From Opitutaceae bacterium (GTDB lineage: Bacteria; Verrucomicrobiota; Verrucomicrobiia; Opitutales; Opitutaceae), in contig JAEUGY010000058.1 of assembly GCA_016794625.1 (NCBI GenBank), forward strand, positions 1 through 64,000: DNA of 64,000 nt, given 5' to 3'. Position 1 is the stretch's first letter. Each line of letters opens with the position of its first letter. Below are positions 48,101 through 58,100 of the stretch, one piece after another. A program made the translations under genes and the position numbers. Under the pieces are notes generated by a model that saw only the letters and a program-made list of their open reading frames with translations, was not told the origin of the DNA and searched no databases.

Positions 48101-50471
48101 CGCGCTGGACCTCGATGGATTGCAGGCCCGCCACGACTCCGCCCGCGAGGCCTGGGCGCCGGTGCGATGGTGGCGCCTGCGCGGGGTGCGCCAGCAACTC
48201 GGCCTGAGTCGGACCGATTCCCGCGCGCCGGCCGCGGAGTCCCTGGTGCAGGTGCTGCCGGCCGCCCGCCGCCTTCGGCAGATCAACGCCGTGTTTGCCG
48301 CGGACGCCGCCGTGGGCCCGTCGATCCTCGGACCGGCGTGGAACCAGGGGGAACCGGATCCCACGGCTCTCGTTTCCGTGCGGCAATGGGGCGAACACCT
48401 GCAGCTCGGCCTGGTTGCAGCGGCGGGCGACGACCTCGCGTGGCTCGCCCACCTCCGCTCCCTGCTCGGAGCCCTGCTCGCCGAGGGGCCAGCCGCCTCG
48501 GGACCGGACACGGCGATCGGACGGCGCTGGACCGGATTTCGCGAGGCCTGGACCGCCTTCGATCACACGCTCAGCGACGTCACCGCCGACCTTCAGCTGC
48601 GGCGTGCTGCGCTCGACGCCGAAGTGGATCACCTGCCGGCGGTCGCCGGGCTGGTCACCCGCGTAAGCTCCGCCTGGCCGAAGATCCGCGAGTGGTGCTC
48701 GTGGCAGAAGATCCGCCACGAGGCCTGCGCGCTGGGCGCCGGGCCGGTGATCGAGCGACGGGAAGAGGCGGGCGGCGAGGCCTTGGATCTGCCTGCACTC
48801 TTCGAACGCAGTTTTCGTCGCGCCTTGCTCTTCGCCAGCCTGGAGGACGAGCCCGTGCTGCGCGAGTTCTTCGGACGGGAGCACGAGGAGCGCATCGAGC
48901 GTTTCCGCGAGCTCGACGAGCGCATGGCGGTCCTGACGCGCGCCGTGATCCGCAGCCGGCTGGCCGCGGCCGTGCCGGGAGAGGGCTCCCCCGACACCGG
49001 GCCCAAGGCGGAAATCGGCCTGCTGCGCAAGGAGATCGGCAAACGCATGCGTCACCTCCCGGTGCGGCAACTGCTCGCCCGCATCCCCCACCTGCTGCCC
49101 CGGCTCAAACCCTGCGTGCTGATGAGCCCGCTTTCGGTCGCCCAGTATTTGGAGATCAATCACGAGCTCTTCGACGTCGTCATCTTCGACGAGGCCTCCC
49201 AGATCCCGGTTTGGGACGCGGTCGGGGCGATCGCGCGCGGACGGCAGTTGATCGTGGTGGGCGACCCCAAGCAGCTTCCGCCGACGCAGTTTTTCACCAC
49301 CCAGGGGGAGACCGAGGAGGACGACCGCGGACCGGAGGAATACCAGGACCTCGAGAGCATCCTCGACGAGCTCCTCAGTCACCAGCTCCGCCACAAGCGT
49401 CTGCAATGGCACTACCGCAGCCGTCACGAAGGGCTGATCGCGTTCAGCAACCGCCAGTACTATGAAAACGACCTACTGACCTTCCCCTCCGCCGCCACCG
49501 GTGGCGGCGGGGTGCGGTTTCATCACCTGCCGGATGCGCGTTATGACAAAGGTAATACGCGCACCAACCGGCTCGAGGCCCAGGCGTTGGTGCAGACGCT
49601 GGTCGGTCGCCTCACGCAGGCCGAAGGGCCCAGGCGGTCCTTCGGCGTGGTGACGTTCAGCCAGGCACAGCAGGAGCTCGTGGAGAACCTGCTCGACGAA
49701 GAACGCCGGCGGCGCCCGGAGATCGAGGTGCATTTCGGCGACGATCCACCGGTCGAAGGCGAACCCGTCTTCGTCAAAAACCTCGAGAACGTCCAGGGTG
49801 ATGAGCGCGACGTGATCCTGTTCTCCATCGGTTACGGCCCGGACGAGCACGGCAAGGTCTCGATGAACTTCGGACCCCTCAACCGCGACGGCGGGGAGCG
49901 CCGGCTCAATGTCGCCATCACCCGCGCCAAGCATGAGGTGCTCGTTTTCAGCGGCCTGCGCGGCGACCAGATCGACCTCAGCCGCACCCGGGCGCGCGGT
50001 GTGCGCGATTTGAAGCACTTCCTCGATTACGCCGAACGCGGCCCCTCCGCCCTCGCCGTGCCGGGTGGCACCGTCCTCTCTGGTTCTGCGCCGGAGTCAG
50101 AATTCGAGCGCCTGGTCACCGACCGCCTCCGCGCCGCCGGATATGAGGTGCAAACGCAGGTCGGATGCTCGGGCTACCGCATCGATCTCGCCGTCGTCGA
50201 CCCCGCCACCCCTGGGCGCTACCTGCTCGGGGTGGAGTGGGACGGCCCGACCTACCACCGCGCCGCCACCGCACGCGACCGCGACAAACTTCGGCAACTC
50301 GTCCTTGAGGGACTCGGCTGGAGACTGCATCGCATCTGGGTCACCGACTGGTGGCACCAACCCGAGGAGGAGTGCAGACGCCTGCTCGATCACCTGACCC
50401 AGCTGCAAACCCCCGTCTCCAGCACCTCCCACCCTTCCGGTCGGAGTTCCTCCAAACAGACCCCGTCCTAG
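45159..50471 (+). CDS. DUF4011/SF1 helicase/Vsr-like nuclease protein, candidate anti-phage defence
   Basis: A 1770-residue cytoplasmic protein. Order of parts: an N-terminal beta-sandwich (about residues 20-130), a transglutaminase/cysteine-protease-like domain with Cys232 in GNCLDLA and His258 in HEGHAYAG, a DUF4011 region (about 375-640), a split superfamily 1 helicase with Walker A GPPGTGKS at 700-707, DEAS at 1344-1347 and the VAITRAK motif near the end. The C-terminal endonuclease is of the Vsr/MTES_1575 type (Glu1646, Asp1676, Glu1693 in GVEWDG, TARDRDKLRQ). From memory, the DUF4011-helicase-Vsr architecture has been reported as a single-gene anti-phage system; defence is therefore likely but not shown here. 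It is a lone gene with no methylase. Confidence 0.8.
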   Translation: MPSASRSLSAADPALPPPFSLRLTHDRAINYAFQQNALPVIQDLLLRNEGAPQRSLVLRITTEPAFAAPLDLALPALEPGGEFRAGPLELTLLPDVLGSLTETVSGWLRLSVLEEGVELYTQREPVSLLAVNTWCGLASLPEILAAFVLPNDPAVTSLLGRAAELLRAATGQTVLNGYQDRNRQRAWEQVAAIYRALGELGIHYLNPAPGFASDGQRVSSPTRLVADRLGNCLDLALLCAACCERAGLHPWVLLHEGHAYAGCWLEDRSLAEPCTDDLQHVRKLESESLITVFEATALTHADPGTLRDAERAARGHLQTTLPFRLGLDVHRARSARIRPLPLPGQPSTPEPDGVPTPEQVSDIGTRTFIAPDSPDSPPAGAAPAAPRLDQWKSRLLDLSRRNRLLNFKETKTTVRLLATDLEHVEDPLAAARELSLLPRPRLMGGDDPRDASTLARQQRVDALGEHLRDELAQGRLHTALDETEHARRLTELFRAARNALEENGSNTLFVAIGILEWRETEHADRVFRAPLLLLPVELRRRSVLDGFSLRRIDEDTRLNVTLVEMLRQQFHKEIPGLDPLPEDDAGVKVAVVLQRVRDAVRDLAGWEVKEELWLGQFSFTKFLLWKDLADRLEDLTRNRIVRHLVHEAGVPYPNPPEDIRAAQLDDHYHPRDVFCPRSADSSQLAAVMAAAAGHDFVLEGPPGTGKSQTITNIIAHCLAHGKRVLFVAEKRAALDVVHRRLREEGLEPFCLQLHSNKTGKADVLAQFELSLKEVASAQPADWARRAEELAQLRAALNHPPRALHRRHPSGLSAYDCLDYLLPRQDEPTVRLTETAALLETPAEALEHLRRVVRLAQERSRPLLPLAGHALAWLGCQEWSPAWAERSLERLRQLGARVPAAAAAALDLHSWLGRKAGPSNRADLVHLAALAELLPTKVVAGPGLVTQPWSTVAPQLDRWCALGQERAGLREQLAGYDEPRLLALDLDGLQARHDSAREAWAPVRWWRLRGVRQQLGLSRTDSRAPAAESLVQVLPAARRLRQINAVFAADAAVGPSILGPAWNQGEPDPTALVSVRQWGEHLQLGLVAAAGDDLAWLAHLRSLLGALLAEGPAASGPDTAIGRRWTGFREAWTAFDHTLSDVTADLQLRRAALDAEVDHLPAVAGLVTRVSSAWPKIREWCSWQKIRHEACALGAGPVIERREEAGGEALDLPALFERSFRRALLFASLEDEPVLREFFGREHEERIERFRELDERMAVLTRAVIRSRLAAAVPGEGSPDTGPKAEIGLLRKEIGKRMRHLPVRQLLARIPHLLPRLKPCVLMSPLSVAQYLEINHELFDVVIFDEASQIPVWDAVGAIARGRQLIVVGDPKQLPPTQFFTTQGETEEDDRGPEEYQDLESILDELLSHQLRHKRLQWHYRSRHEGLIAFSNRQYYENDLLTFPSAATGGGGVRFHHLPDARYDKGNTRTNRLEAQALVQTLVGRLTQAEGPRRSFGVVTFSQAQQELVENLLDEERRRRPEIEVHFGDDPPVEGEPVFVKNLENVQGDERDVILFSIGYGPDEHGKVSMNFGPLNRDGGERRLNVAITRAKHEVLVFSGLRGDQIDLSRTRARGVRDLKHFLDYAERGPSALAVPGGTVLSGSAPESEFERLVTDRLRAAGYEVQTQVGCSGYRIDLAVVDPATPGRYLLGVEWDGPTYHRAATARDRDKLRQLVLEGLGWRLHRIWVTDWWHQPEEECRRLLDHLTQLQTPVSSTSHPSGRSSSKQTPS

Positions 50472-50838
50472 CTCCCGAACGATTGCGCAGGGATGACACC
50501 CCCGGAGCTGTGCGCGCAGTCGCAAGGGACAGGTCAATTTCGTCCACGCGGACGATAACCCCACCGCGCCCGCGTGCCCACCAGGGACAGGTCAAACACA
50601 TCCCCAACTAGGGACAGGTCGATTTGAGCGCCATGAGAGACAGGTCGCTTGCGTACCACATAGGGGACAGGTCGATTTCGTCCCGATAAGGGACAGGTCG
50701 ATTTCGTCCCGATAAGGGACAGGTCAATCGCGTGCACACGCACGGCACTGGCAATTGCCGGAAACTCCCCGGAAATCGAGGCCATCTGGCACCATCGGTG
50801 CTGTACCGTGGGCCGGTCCTCGTGGTCGACTGGTCTTC
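50472..50838. repeat. Array of seven GGGACAGGTC repeats
   Basis: Non-coding. GGGACAGGTC, followed by RATTTCGTCC or variants, occurs at 50526, 50584, 50611, 50636 (GAGACAGGTC), 50664, 50690 and 50716. The last three are exactly 26 bp apart and two units are identical. Within a unit, GGGAC and GTCCC can pair. Similar short motifs elsewhere often travel with REP-associated transposases, but no transposase is present here. The final 100 bases should hold the amidohydrolase promoter. Confidence 0.85.
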
Positions 50839-52227
50839 ATGCGCTCTCTCACGTTCGTCTTCATCCTTCTGGCCGTGGCGGTCCATGGCGCCACCGCCGT
50901 GCGGCCGGTGGTCGATCTGATTCTGACCAACGCCCACGTGGTGACCCTCAACGACCAGCGTGAACAGTTCGTTCCCGGATGCGTTGTCATCCGGGGTTCC
51001 ACCTTGGTCGCCGTGGGTCCGGCCGCCCTGGCCGACGGTTACACCGCCCACCGGACCATCGATGTGGGGGGCGACCTCGTCATGCCTGGCATGGTCAACA
51101 CACACACACACGCGCCGATGACTGTGTTTCGCGGCCTCGGCGATGATGTGCCGGACCGGCTGCGTCGCTTCATCTTCCCGCTCGAAAAAGCGCTGGTGAA
51201 CCGCGACCTCGTGCGCTGGGGCGGGCTGCACGGCATGATCGAGATGATCGAGGGCGGCGTCACCACGATGGCGAACATGTACTATTTCGAAAACGAAGTC
51301 GGCCGCGCCGCCCGTCAGATCGGCCTGCGCGCGATCGTCGGCCAGACCGTTGTGAACTTCCCCGCCCCGGACAGTCCCGAACCCTACGGCGGCATCGCCC
51401 TGGCCCGGCAGTTGGTGGCGGAGTTCAAGGACGACCCGCTCGTCACCGCCGCCTTCGCCCCGCACGCCCCGTACACCGTCGACGCCGCGCACCTGCGCGA
51501 CATCGCCCGTCTCTCCGCCGAGCTCAACGCCCCGGTCATGATCCACCTGGCGGAAATGACCGAGGAAATGACGTCGATCCGGCGCGACCACGCCATGACG
51601 CCGATCGAGTACCTCGACTCGCTCGGTCTGCTCAACCGGAGGCTGATCGCCGCCCACTGTATCTTCGTTACGGACACCGACATCAGTCTGTTGAAGGAAC
51701 GCGACGTCGGAGTCGCCCACGCCATGGTCGCCAACATCAAATCGGCCAAGGGCGTCGCCCCGGCGCTGAAGATGTTCAACCAGGGCCTGCGGATCGGGCT
51801 GGCCACGGACGGCCCGATGAGCGGCAACACACTCGATATCATCGGGCAGCTCGGCTACGTCGCCAAGGTCCACAAGCTGGACAACAAGGATCGCAATGTC
51901 ATGCCAGCCCTCCACGTGGTGGAAATGGCCACGCGCGGCGGCGCCCGCGCCCTGCACCTGGAAGACCGCATCGGCTCGCTCGAGCCCGGCAAGCTGGCGG
52001 ACCTGATCGTGATCGACACCAGCGGCACCCACCTGACGCCGCTCTACGATGTCTACTCCGCGCTCGTGTACGCCGCCAATCCCCGCGACGTCCGCACGAC
52101 CATCATCCACGGCCGGATCGTCATGGAGGACCGGCGGCTCCTCACGGTCGACGCCGCCGAGGTCAAGGCCCGCGTGCGTGCGCTCGCCCGGACGATCAGC
52201 GACTCGGTCGCCGCCGGGATCAAGTAA
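50839..52227 (+). CDS. Exported amidohydrolase, adenosine-type deaminase-like
   Basis: A 462-residue metal-dependent amidohydrolase of the methylthioadenosine/S-adenosylhomocysteine deaminase group. Metal ligands are visible in PGMVNTHTHAPMT, FAPHAPYTVD, VMIHLAE, IAAHCIFV and LATDGPMSGN. The start ATG gives a signal peptide (MRSLTFVFILLAVAVHGATA), so the enzyme should work in the periplasm, which is unusual for this group; the residue after TDGP also differs from the common SNN. It lies 54 bp before a TonB receptor gene in the same direction, suggesting that a nucleoside- or purine-like ligand is imported and processed. The exact substrate is unknown. Confidence 0.8.
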   Translation: MRSLTFVFILLAVAVHGATAVRPVVDLILTNAHVVTLNDQREQFVPGCVVIRGSTLVAVGPAALADGYTAHRTIDVGGDLVMPGMVNTHTHAPMTVFRGLGDDVPDRLRRFIFPLEKALVNRDLVRWGGLHGMIEMIEGGVTTMANMYYFENEVGRAARQIGLRAIVGQTVVNFPAPDSPEPYGGIALARQLVAEFKDDPLVTAAFAPHAPYTVDAAHLRDIARLSAELNAPVMIHLAEMTEEMTSIRRDHAMTPIEYLDSLGLLNRRLIAAHCIFVTDTDISLLKERDVGVAHAMVANIKSAKGVAPALKMFNQGLRIGLATDGPMSGNTLDIIGQLGYVAKVHKLDNKDRNVMPALHVVEMATRGGARALHLEDRIGSLEPGKLADLIVIDTSGTHLTPLYDVYSALVYAANPRDVRTTIIHGRIVMEDRRLLTVDAAEVKARVRALARTISDSVAAGIK

Positions 52228-52281
52228 CCGCTTTTCCACGACGAGCCAACCCCGCCTTCGCACTCCACCCTCTTTTTTCGC

Positions 52282-54996
52282 ATGACCCAACACACCTTGC
52301 TCCTGCTCCTCGGTTGCGCCGCGCTCTCCGCGCCCGCCGCCGCCCAACCCGCCGCGCCGGCCGCCTCCGCCGTGTCCTCGGCACCGACCACGCTGGAGGC
52401 CTTCACGGTCACCGGCACCAACCTGCGCATGGGCGAATCCGCCGGCGCCGCCAACCTGCGCGTGCTGACGTCCTCGGAGATCGAAGCTTCCGGCCAGACC
52501 AATCTGGCCAATCTGCTCCGCAAGATCCCGGAGATCGGCGCCCAGGGCTTTGCGGAAAACCGGGTGAACACGTCCTCGCCGGGCTCCGCCGCCATTTCGC
52601 TGCGCGGACTCGGGGTCAATTCCACCCTCATCCTGCTCAATGGGCGTCGCATCACGCTGTCCCCGCTCGGACAGGGCGGCAGCGCCGCCGGGCTGGGCAC
52701 GGAGCAGTTCGTCGACGTGAACATGATTCCGGTCGCCGCCCTCTCTCGCATCGAGGTGCTGAAGGACGGCGCCTCCGCGGTCTACGGGGCCGACGCCGTC
52801 GCCGGCGTGGTCAATCTGATCCTGAAGAAGGATTTCGAGGGCACGGCCCTGACCGTCACGGCGGGCGACTTCACCGGCGGCATCACCGCTCCTACGGTGC
52901 GCGGCTCGCTCGTCGCGGGATTCAAACAAGACGCCACCTCGGTCTCCGTGATCTTCGACTGGCTGAAGCGCGACAGTTTCCGGTTCTCCGAGTTTCCCCA
53001 GCCCGTGAAGCGTCAGTTGCTGCTCGCCAGCAATACGCCGGGTTCCTATGTCGTGCCGGTCGGCGCCACGGATCCGATCACGGGCCTGGTCATCCCCGCC
53101 GGCGCGGCCGCCGCCGCCCGCACGTTCACCGTCGATCGTGCCTCCACCGGCCCGAACGCCACGTTCACGCGGCAGCTGCAGTCGCAGAACACCTTCGACG
53201 CCAACGCCGCCATCCGCCCGCAAACCGACACCGAGCGCCGCGGTCTGGTCGCGCTCGCTCGTCACGAATTCTCCTCGCGTCTCGCCGCCTTCGCCGAATT
53301 CGGCTGGCAGCACAACGAGAACCTCGAGGCACTCTCCCCCGCGCCCATCTCGACGCTCAACACCATCACCCTGCCCGCGAACAATCCGTTCAATCCGTTC
53401 GGGGTCGCCGTGGTGTCGAATGCGACGCAGACGATGTTCTTCCGCTTCCTCGAACTCGGCGACCGTCTCACCACCACGACCAATGAAATGAAACGCGTGG
53501 TCGGTGGACTCGATGGCCAGCTCGGCGGCGACTGGACCTGGGACGCCGCGGTGACCTGGAACGAACAGACCTCGCACCTCGATCATCAGAACTTTCCGGG
53601 CCAGAACGCCGTCAACGCCGCGCTCGCCGACACCAACCGCGCCACCGCCCTGAACCTGTTCGCCAACGGCACGACGATCCGCAACAACCCCGCCACGCTC
53701 GCGGGTCTGGAAGGCGGGGTGACCCGCGATGCGAAGACCGAGATCACCGCCGCCGACGTGCGCGCGCGCGGTTCGGTGCTCCAGCTGCCGGCCGGCCCGG
53801 TCTCCGTCGCCGCCGGCGCACAGTGGCGCGAAGAAACCTTCAGCGACGTGCGCACCCAGATCCAGCTGCTCAACCAGGGCGCACCCGTGGCCCCGGCCCG
53901 CGGCTCGCGTCGTGTCACCGCCGCCTACCTCGAGGGTTCGGTGCCCCTGACCGCCGCCGCGCAAAAGATTCCGGGCCTGCACGCCCTCGAACTCAACCTC
54001 GCCGCGCGCGTCGAATCCTTCTCCGACCAGGGAGTCGACGACACCGTCGTGCCGCGCGCCGGGTTGCGTTGGCAGCCCGTGCCCGATCAACTCACGCTGC
54101 GCGCCTCCTGGGGCCGCGGCTTCCGCGCGCCCGCGCTGGCCGAGCTCTACCTGCCGCAGTCCGTCGCCATCTCCTTCAACCTGCCGGATCCGTTGCGCTT
54201 CGGCAAACCCGGCGCCAACGCCAACGACAGCGGCACCGGTCAGCGCCAGATCCGCGCCGGCGGCAACCCGCTGCTGGCGCCGGAGGAGTCGGAGTCGACG
54301 AACGTCGGCCTGCTCTTCGAACCACGCCAGATCAAGGGACTCTCGCTCAGCGTCGACTTCTATGACATCGAGGTGACCGACCGTATCGGAACTGCGGCGA
54401 CACCCGCGATCATCCTCGCCAATCCCCTGCTCTTCCCGGGCGCGGTCATCCGCGCCGACCCCACCGCTTCCGACTTGGCGAACAACCTGCCCGGTGAGCT
54501 CCGCGAAATCCGCACCGTGCTCGGCAACTATGGCTCCACCCGGGCCAAGGGCGTCGACTTCGCCGCAGAGTACCGGTTCAGCACCACCCGCTTCGGCCGT
54601 TTCACCACGCGGGCGGTGGCCAGCCTCATCAATTCCCAGACGCTGCGCACGCGCCCCGACCTGGCCCAGGTGGAAACGGTCGGCCTCTACGAAATCCCGC
54701 GCTGGCGGGGTGACGCCTCGATCCTCTGGACCGGGGAAAAGGCCTCGGCCGGCGTGAACGTCAACTACATCGGCGGCTTCCAGGACACCTCCCCGAGCCT
54801 GCTCTTCGTCAAGCCCCAGTTCACCACCGACGTCCAGTTCAGCCACGCTCTGCCCTGGGGCCTGCGCGGCACCCTCGGCGTGAACAATGTCTTCGACCGT
54901 CTGCCCCCCGCCACCAGCTTCTCCACCGGCTACGCCGAGCGCACGAGCAACCTCCTGCCGCGCTGGGCCTACTTGTCCGTGGAGAAGAAGTTCTGA
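52282..54996 (+). CDS. TonB-dependent outer-membrane receptor
   Basis: A 904-residue receptor with a signal peptide ending SAPAAAQ. The plug domain (about residues 45-200) contains LEAFTVTGTNLR, ISLRGLGVNSTLILLNGRRI and IEVLKDGASAVYGADAVAGVV, the signature of the iron-complex/carbohydrate receptor class. The barrel ends in RWAYLSVEKKF with the terminal Phe. It differs from the two receptors at 10701-16496 in lacking the LSPF motif. It is probably co-transcribed with the exported amidohydrolase 54 bp upstream, which gives the best hint at its ligand. Confidence 0.88.
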   Translation: MTQHTLLLLLGCAALSAPAAAQPAAPAASAVSSAPTTLEAFTVTGTNLRMGESAGAANLRVLTSSEIEASGQTNLANLLRKIPEIGAQGFAENRVNTSSPGSAAISLRGLGVNSTLILLNGRRITLSPLGQGGSAAGLGTEQFVDVNMIPVAALSRIEVLKDGASAVYGADAVAGVVNLILKKDFEGTALTVTAGDFTGGITAPTVRGSLVAGFKQDATSVSVIFDWLKRDSFRFSEFPQPVKRQLLLASNTPGSYVVPVGATDPITGLVIPAGAAAAARTFTVDRASTGPNATFTRQLQSQNTFDANAAIRPQTDTERRGLVALARHEFSSRLAAFAEFGWQHNENLEALSPAPISTLNTITLPANNPFNPFGVAVVSNATQTMFFRFLELGDRLTTTTNEMKRVVGGLDGQLGGDWTWDAAVTWNEQTSHLDHQNFPGQNAVNAALADTNRATALNLFANGTTIRNNPATLAGLEGGVTRDAKTEITAADVRARGSVLQLPAGPVSVAAGAQWREETFSDVRTQIQLLNQGAPVAPARGSRRVTAAYLEGSVPLTAAAQKIPGLHALELNLAARVESFSDQGVDDTVVPRAGLRWQPVPDQLTLRASWGRGFRAPALAELYLPQSVAISFNLPDPLRFGKPGANANDSGTGQRQIRAGGNPLLAPEESESTNVGLLFEPRQIKGLSLSVDFYDIEVTDRIGTAATPAIILANPLLFPGAVIRADPTASDLANNLPGELREIRTVLGNYGSTRAKGVDFAAEYRFSTTRFGRFTTRAVASLINSQTLRTRPDLAQVETVGLYEIPRWRGDASILWTGEKASAGVNVNYIGGFQDTSPSLLFVKPQFTTDVQFSHALPWGLRGTLGVNNVFDRLPPATSFSTGYAERTSNLLPRWAYLSVEKKF

Positions 54997-55103
54997 GTCC
55001 ACCGACTCCCGGGCGGACGACGGGGTCCCGCGCCCGTTCGGGAGTTTTCCCCTGGCGGCTTGCGCCGGCAACCGGGGCTGCCAGGGTAAGGGTCCCCACT
55101 GCG

Positions 55104-58100
55104 ATGCCCCACCTTCGCCTGTCCGTCTCCACGGCGGCGCGCCTGACGAGCGCCGCCCTCTTCACGCTCCTCGCCCTGCCGGCCGCCAGCCTGCCCGCCG
55201 CGGCCGCCGCGGCCGCCGCCAGCCACACCCACCGCACGCTGCCGCCGGAGGTCCAAGCCGCGGAGGTGGTGCCGGGAGGTCTGGTGCCGGGCGACACGGT
55301 GCCGAACTTCCGTCTCGTCGATCACACCGGCCGGGCCCACGAACTCTACTACGAGGCCACGCGCCGCGTCATCGTGCTGGTCTTCATCGATCCGGCGGAC
55401 CGGGGGGCGCTCCGGCAGGCCCGCGCACTCCGTCGCCTGCGCGACCGGTTCCCGGCATCCTCGGTCGCCGTGTGGTTGGTCGCCCCCGGCCAGCGGGTCG
55501 ATCGTATCAGCCTCGCCGCCACGCAAACCGCCTATGTCCTGTCCGATGTGCCCGCGTTGCACGACGGCGCCCAGCTGGTGACCACGGAGCTCGGTGCCTC
55601 CTTTGTCGGTGAAACCTTTGTGCTCGACGCGCCTTCCTGGACCCTCGCCTACCGCGGTCCGCTCGACGATGCGGATCCGGCCAATCTCCTCGACACCCCG
55701 CGCCAGGCCCTGGCCGAGGAGGCGGTCGCCAGTCGCCTTGCCCGCACGCCTGTCGCCGCGCCCCGACCCGCCTTCCGGGAGGGATCCGTCCGTCTCGATC
55801 TGCCGCCCCCGCCGCCCATCGACTACGCCAGTCAGATCGCCCCCATCGTCCAACAACGGTGCGTCAGCTGCCACGCTCCCGGTGGCATCGCCCCGCGTGC
55901 GTTCACCCGCTACGAGGACCTCGCCGACCGTCCTGGCAATCTCCGCCAGGCATTGCTCGAGCAGCGCATGCCGCCTTGGGACGCCGATGCGCGGTTCGAC
56001 GCGTTCTCTCCCAACGCCGGTCTGGCCCCCGACGAGGCCGCCCGCCTGCTGGCTTGGGTGAGAGCCGGATCGCCCCGCGGCACCGCCCCGGACCCGATCG
56101 CCGCGCAGCCGCCGCCGCCGGTGCCCGACTGGCCGCTGGGCCCGCCCGACTCCATCCTGAACGCGCCGCTCCAGACTCTCCCGGCCACCGGGCAGGTCGC
56201 CTACCGCTACCTGCCCGTGCTCGCTCCCCAATCGCGCTGGTTGAAAGCCATCGTCGTCCGACCGGGCAACCGGAGCGTGGTGCACCACGCCCTTCTCTTC
56301 AACGGACTGGAAGGCCTGATCGCGTCGAGTGGTGGACTGGGCGGCAACTTCGCCGGCTACGTGCCGGGCATCGAACCTCGCTTCTTTCCCGAAGGCACCG
56401 GCAAGCGGGTCGCGGCCGGGGATCTCTTTGTCTTGCAGATGCACTACGTGACCACCGGCAAGGTGGAAACCGACCGCACCCAGATCGGACTCTACTACCA
56501 TCCCGTCAACCAGCCTCCGGCCCGCGAGCTGAAGACCCTCGCCGCCGGGGCCACGACCTTTGTCATCCCGCCTGGCGCGCCGGAGGTCCCGGTCGAAGGC
56601 ACGTTTCGCGTCGAGCGCGACTCCCTGCTCTACGAACTCAATCCACATCTCCACTACCGAGGCCGGTACGTCGGCTATGAAGCCCTCTATCCGGACGGCC
56701 GGATCGAGACGCTGCTCAATGTGCCGACCTACGATTTCGACTGGCAGCGGGACTATCGATTCGCCCTGCCGAAACACCTGCCGGCGGGCACGACGCTGCG
56801 GGTCAAGGGCGCCTGGGACAATTCCCCGGAGAATCTGAACAACCCCAATCCCCTCGCCACGGTGCGCTGGGGCGAACAGACCGACGACGAGATGTTCATC
56901 GGCTACCTGACGCTTTCCGACGCGCCGGCCGCCGCCGCGCCCAACGCCGCCGCACCCGCCTGGCCCGGAGCGCAACTGGCTCATGGATACGAGGGCCTGC
57001 CGCTGACCGCGCGTCTCTCCGCCCAGGGTGCCGCCGTGCGCTACCGGGTCGACCGGCTGCCCGCCGGGCTGGCGCTTGACCCGGGCTCGGGTCTGATCTC
57101 CGGCACCCCCCTCGCGGCGGGGCGCACTCGCCTCATGGCCGTGGCGGAGAATGACGTGGGCGCCGTCTCCATTCCGCTCGATGTGGTCATTCTCCCCCGG
57201 CCGAATGCCCCGGTCATCCTGAAACAGCCGGCGAGCCAGCGCGGCCGGCTCGGCGGCACCGCCCTCTTTTCCGCCGAGGTCGCCGCCGGACCCGGCACCA
57301 CGTACCAATGGTACAAGGGCGGTTCCGACTATTGCGCCGCCGAGGGGCCCAGCCTGGCGTTGTCCAATCTGACCCTGACTCACGCCGGCACCTACCGCCT
57401 GGTCGTTAGCAACGCCGCGGGCACAGTCACCTCGGAAACGGTCACCCTCTCCCTCGATCCTCCCGCCCTGATCAACCTGTCCACCCGCTCCACGCTCGCG
57501 CTCGGGCAGCGGCTCATCGCAGGCCTGACCCTGACCGGCGCCGCCCCCAAACGCGTGCTCCTGCGCGCGGTCGGCCCGGCTCTGGCCACGTTTGGCGTGC
57601 CCGACGCCATGGTGGATCCCGAACTTGCCGTGTTTGATTCCGCGGGTCGGCAGATTCTCGCCAACAACGACCAGGGCGACCTGCCCGCTTCGTTCAACCT
57701 AGCGACGGTGACGGCAGGTGCCGGTGCGTTCGCTCTTCCCCCCGCGGGGCGGGACGCCGCCATGGCGGCCACGCTGCCTCCGGGCAGCTACACCCTGCAT
57801 CTGACCAGCCGCGACGGCCGGGCCGGGACCGCGCTTGCGGAAGTCTATGAGGCCGACCTCGGGGGCACCGAGGTGAGCAACCTCTCGTGCCGTCTCCGCC
57901 TCACCGCCACCGCACCCACCCTGATCACGGGCTTTGTGGTCGGCGGCGAAACCGCCCGGCCGATCCTGATTCGCGCCGCCGGCCCCGCCCTGGCCGCCTT
58001 CGGAGTACCCGGGGTGCTCGCCCGCCCGCGGCTTTCCGTGTACCGCAGCGACGGCACGCGGGTGATTCAGGTGTCCGGCTGGACGGACACGCCGGAGCTC

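Noticed and set aside
45159..50471. Type I or III restriction system
   Set aside because: There is no methyltransferase or specificity subunit next to the helicase-nuclease gene; the methyltransferase at 58319 is a small-molecule type.
50526..50740. CRISPR array
   Set aside because: The repeat core is only about 10 bases, gaps between cores are about 16 bases and partly identical, and no cas gene is nearby.
50608..55071. A very long minus-strand open frame of more than 1400 codons opposite the amidohydrolase and TonB receptor genes
   Set aside because: Its translation is low-complexity Gly/Arg/Asp/His text with no domain, and the plus-strand genes have clear families. Long antisense frames are expected in GC-rich genes.
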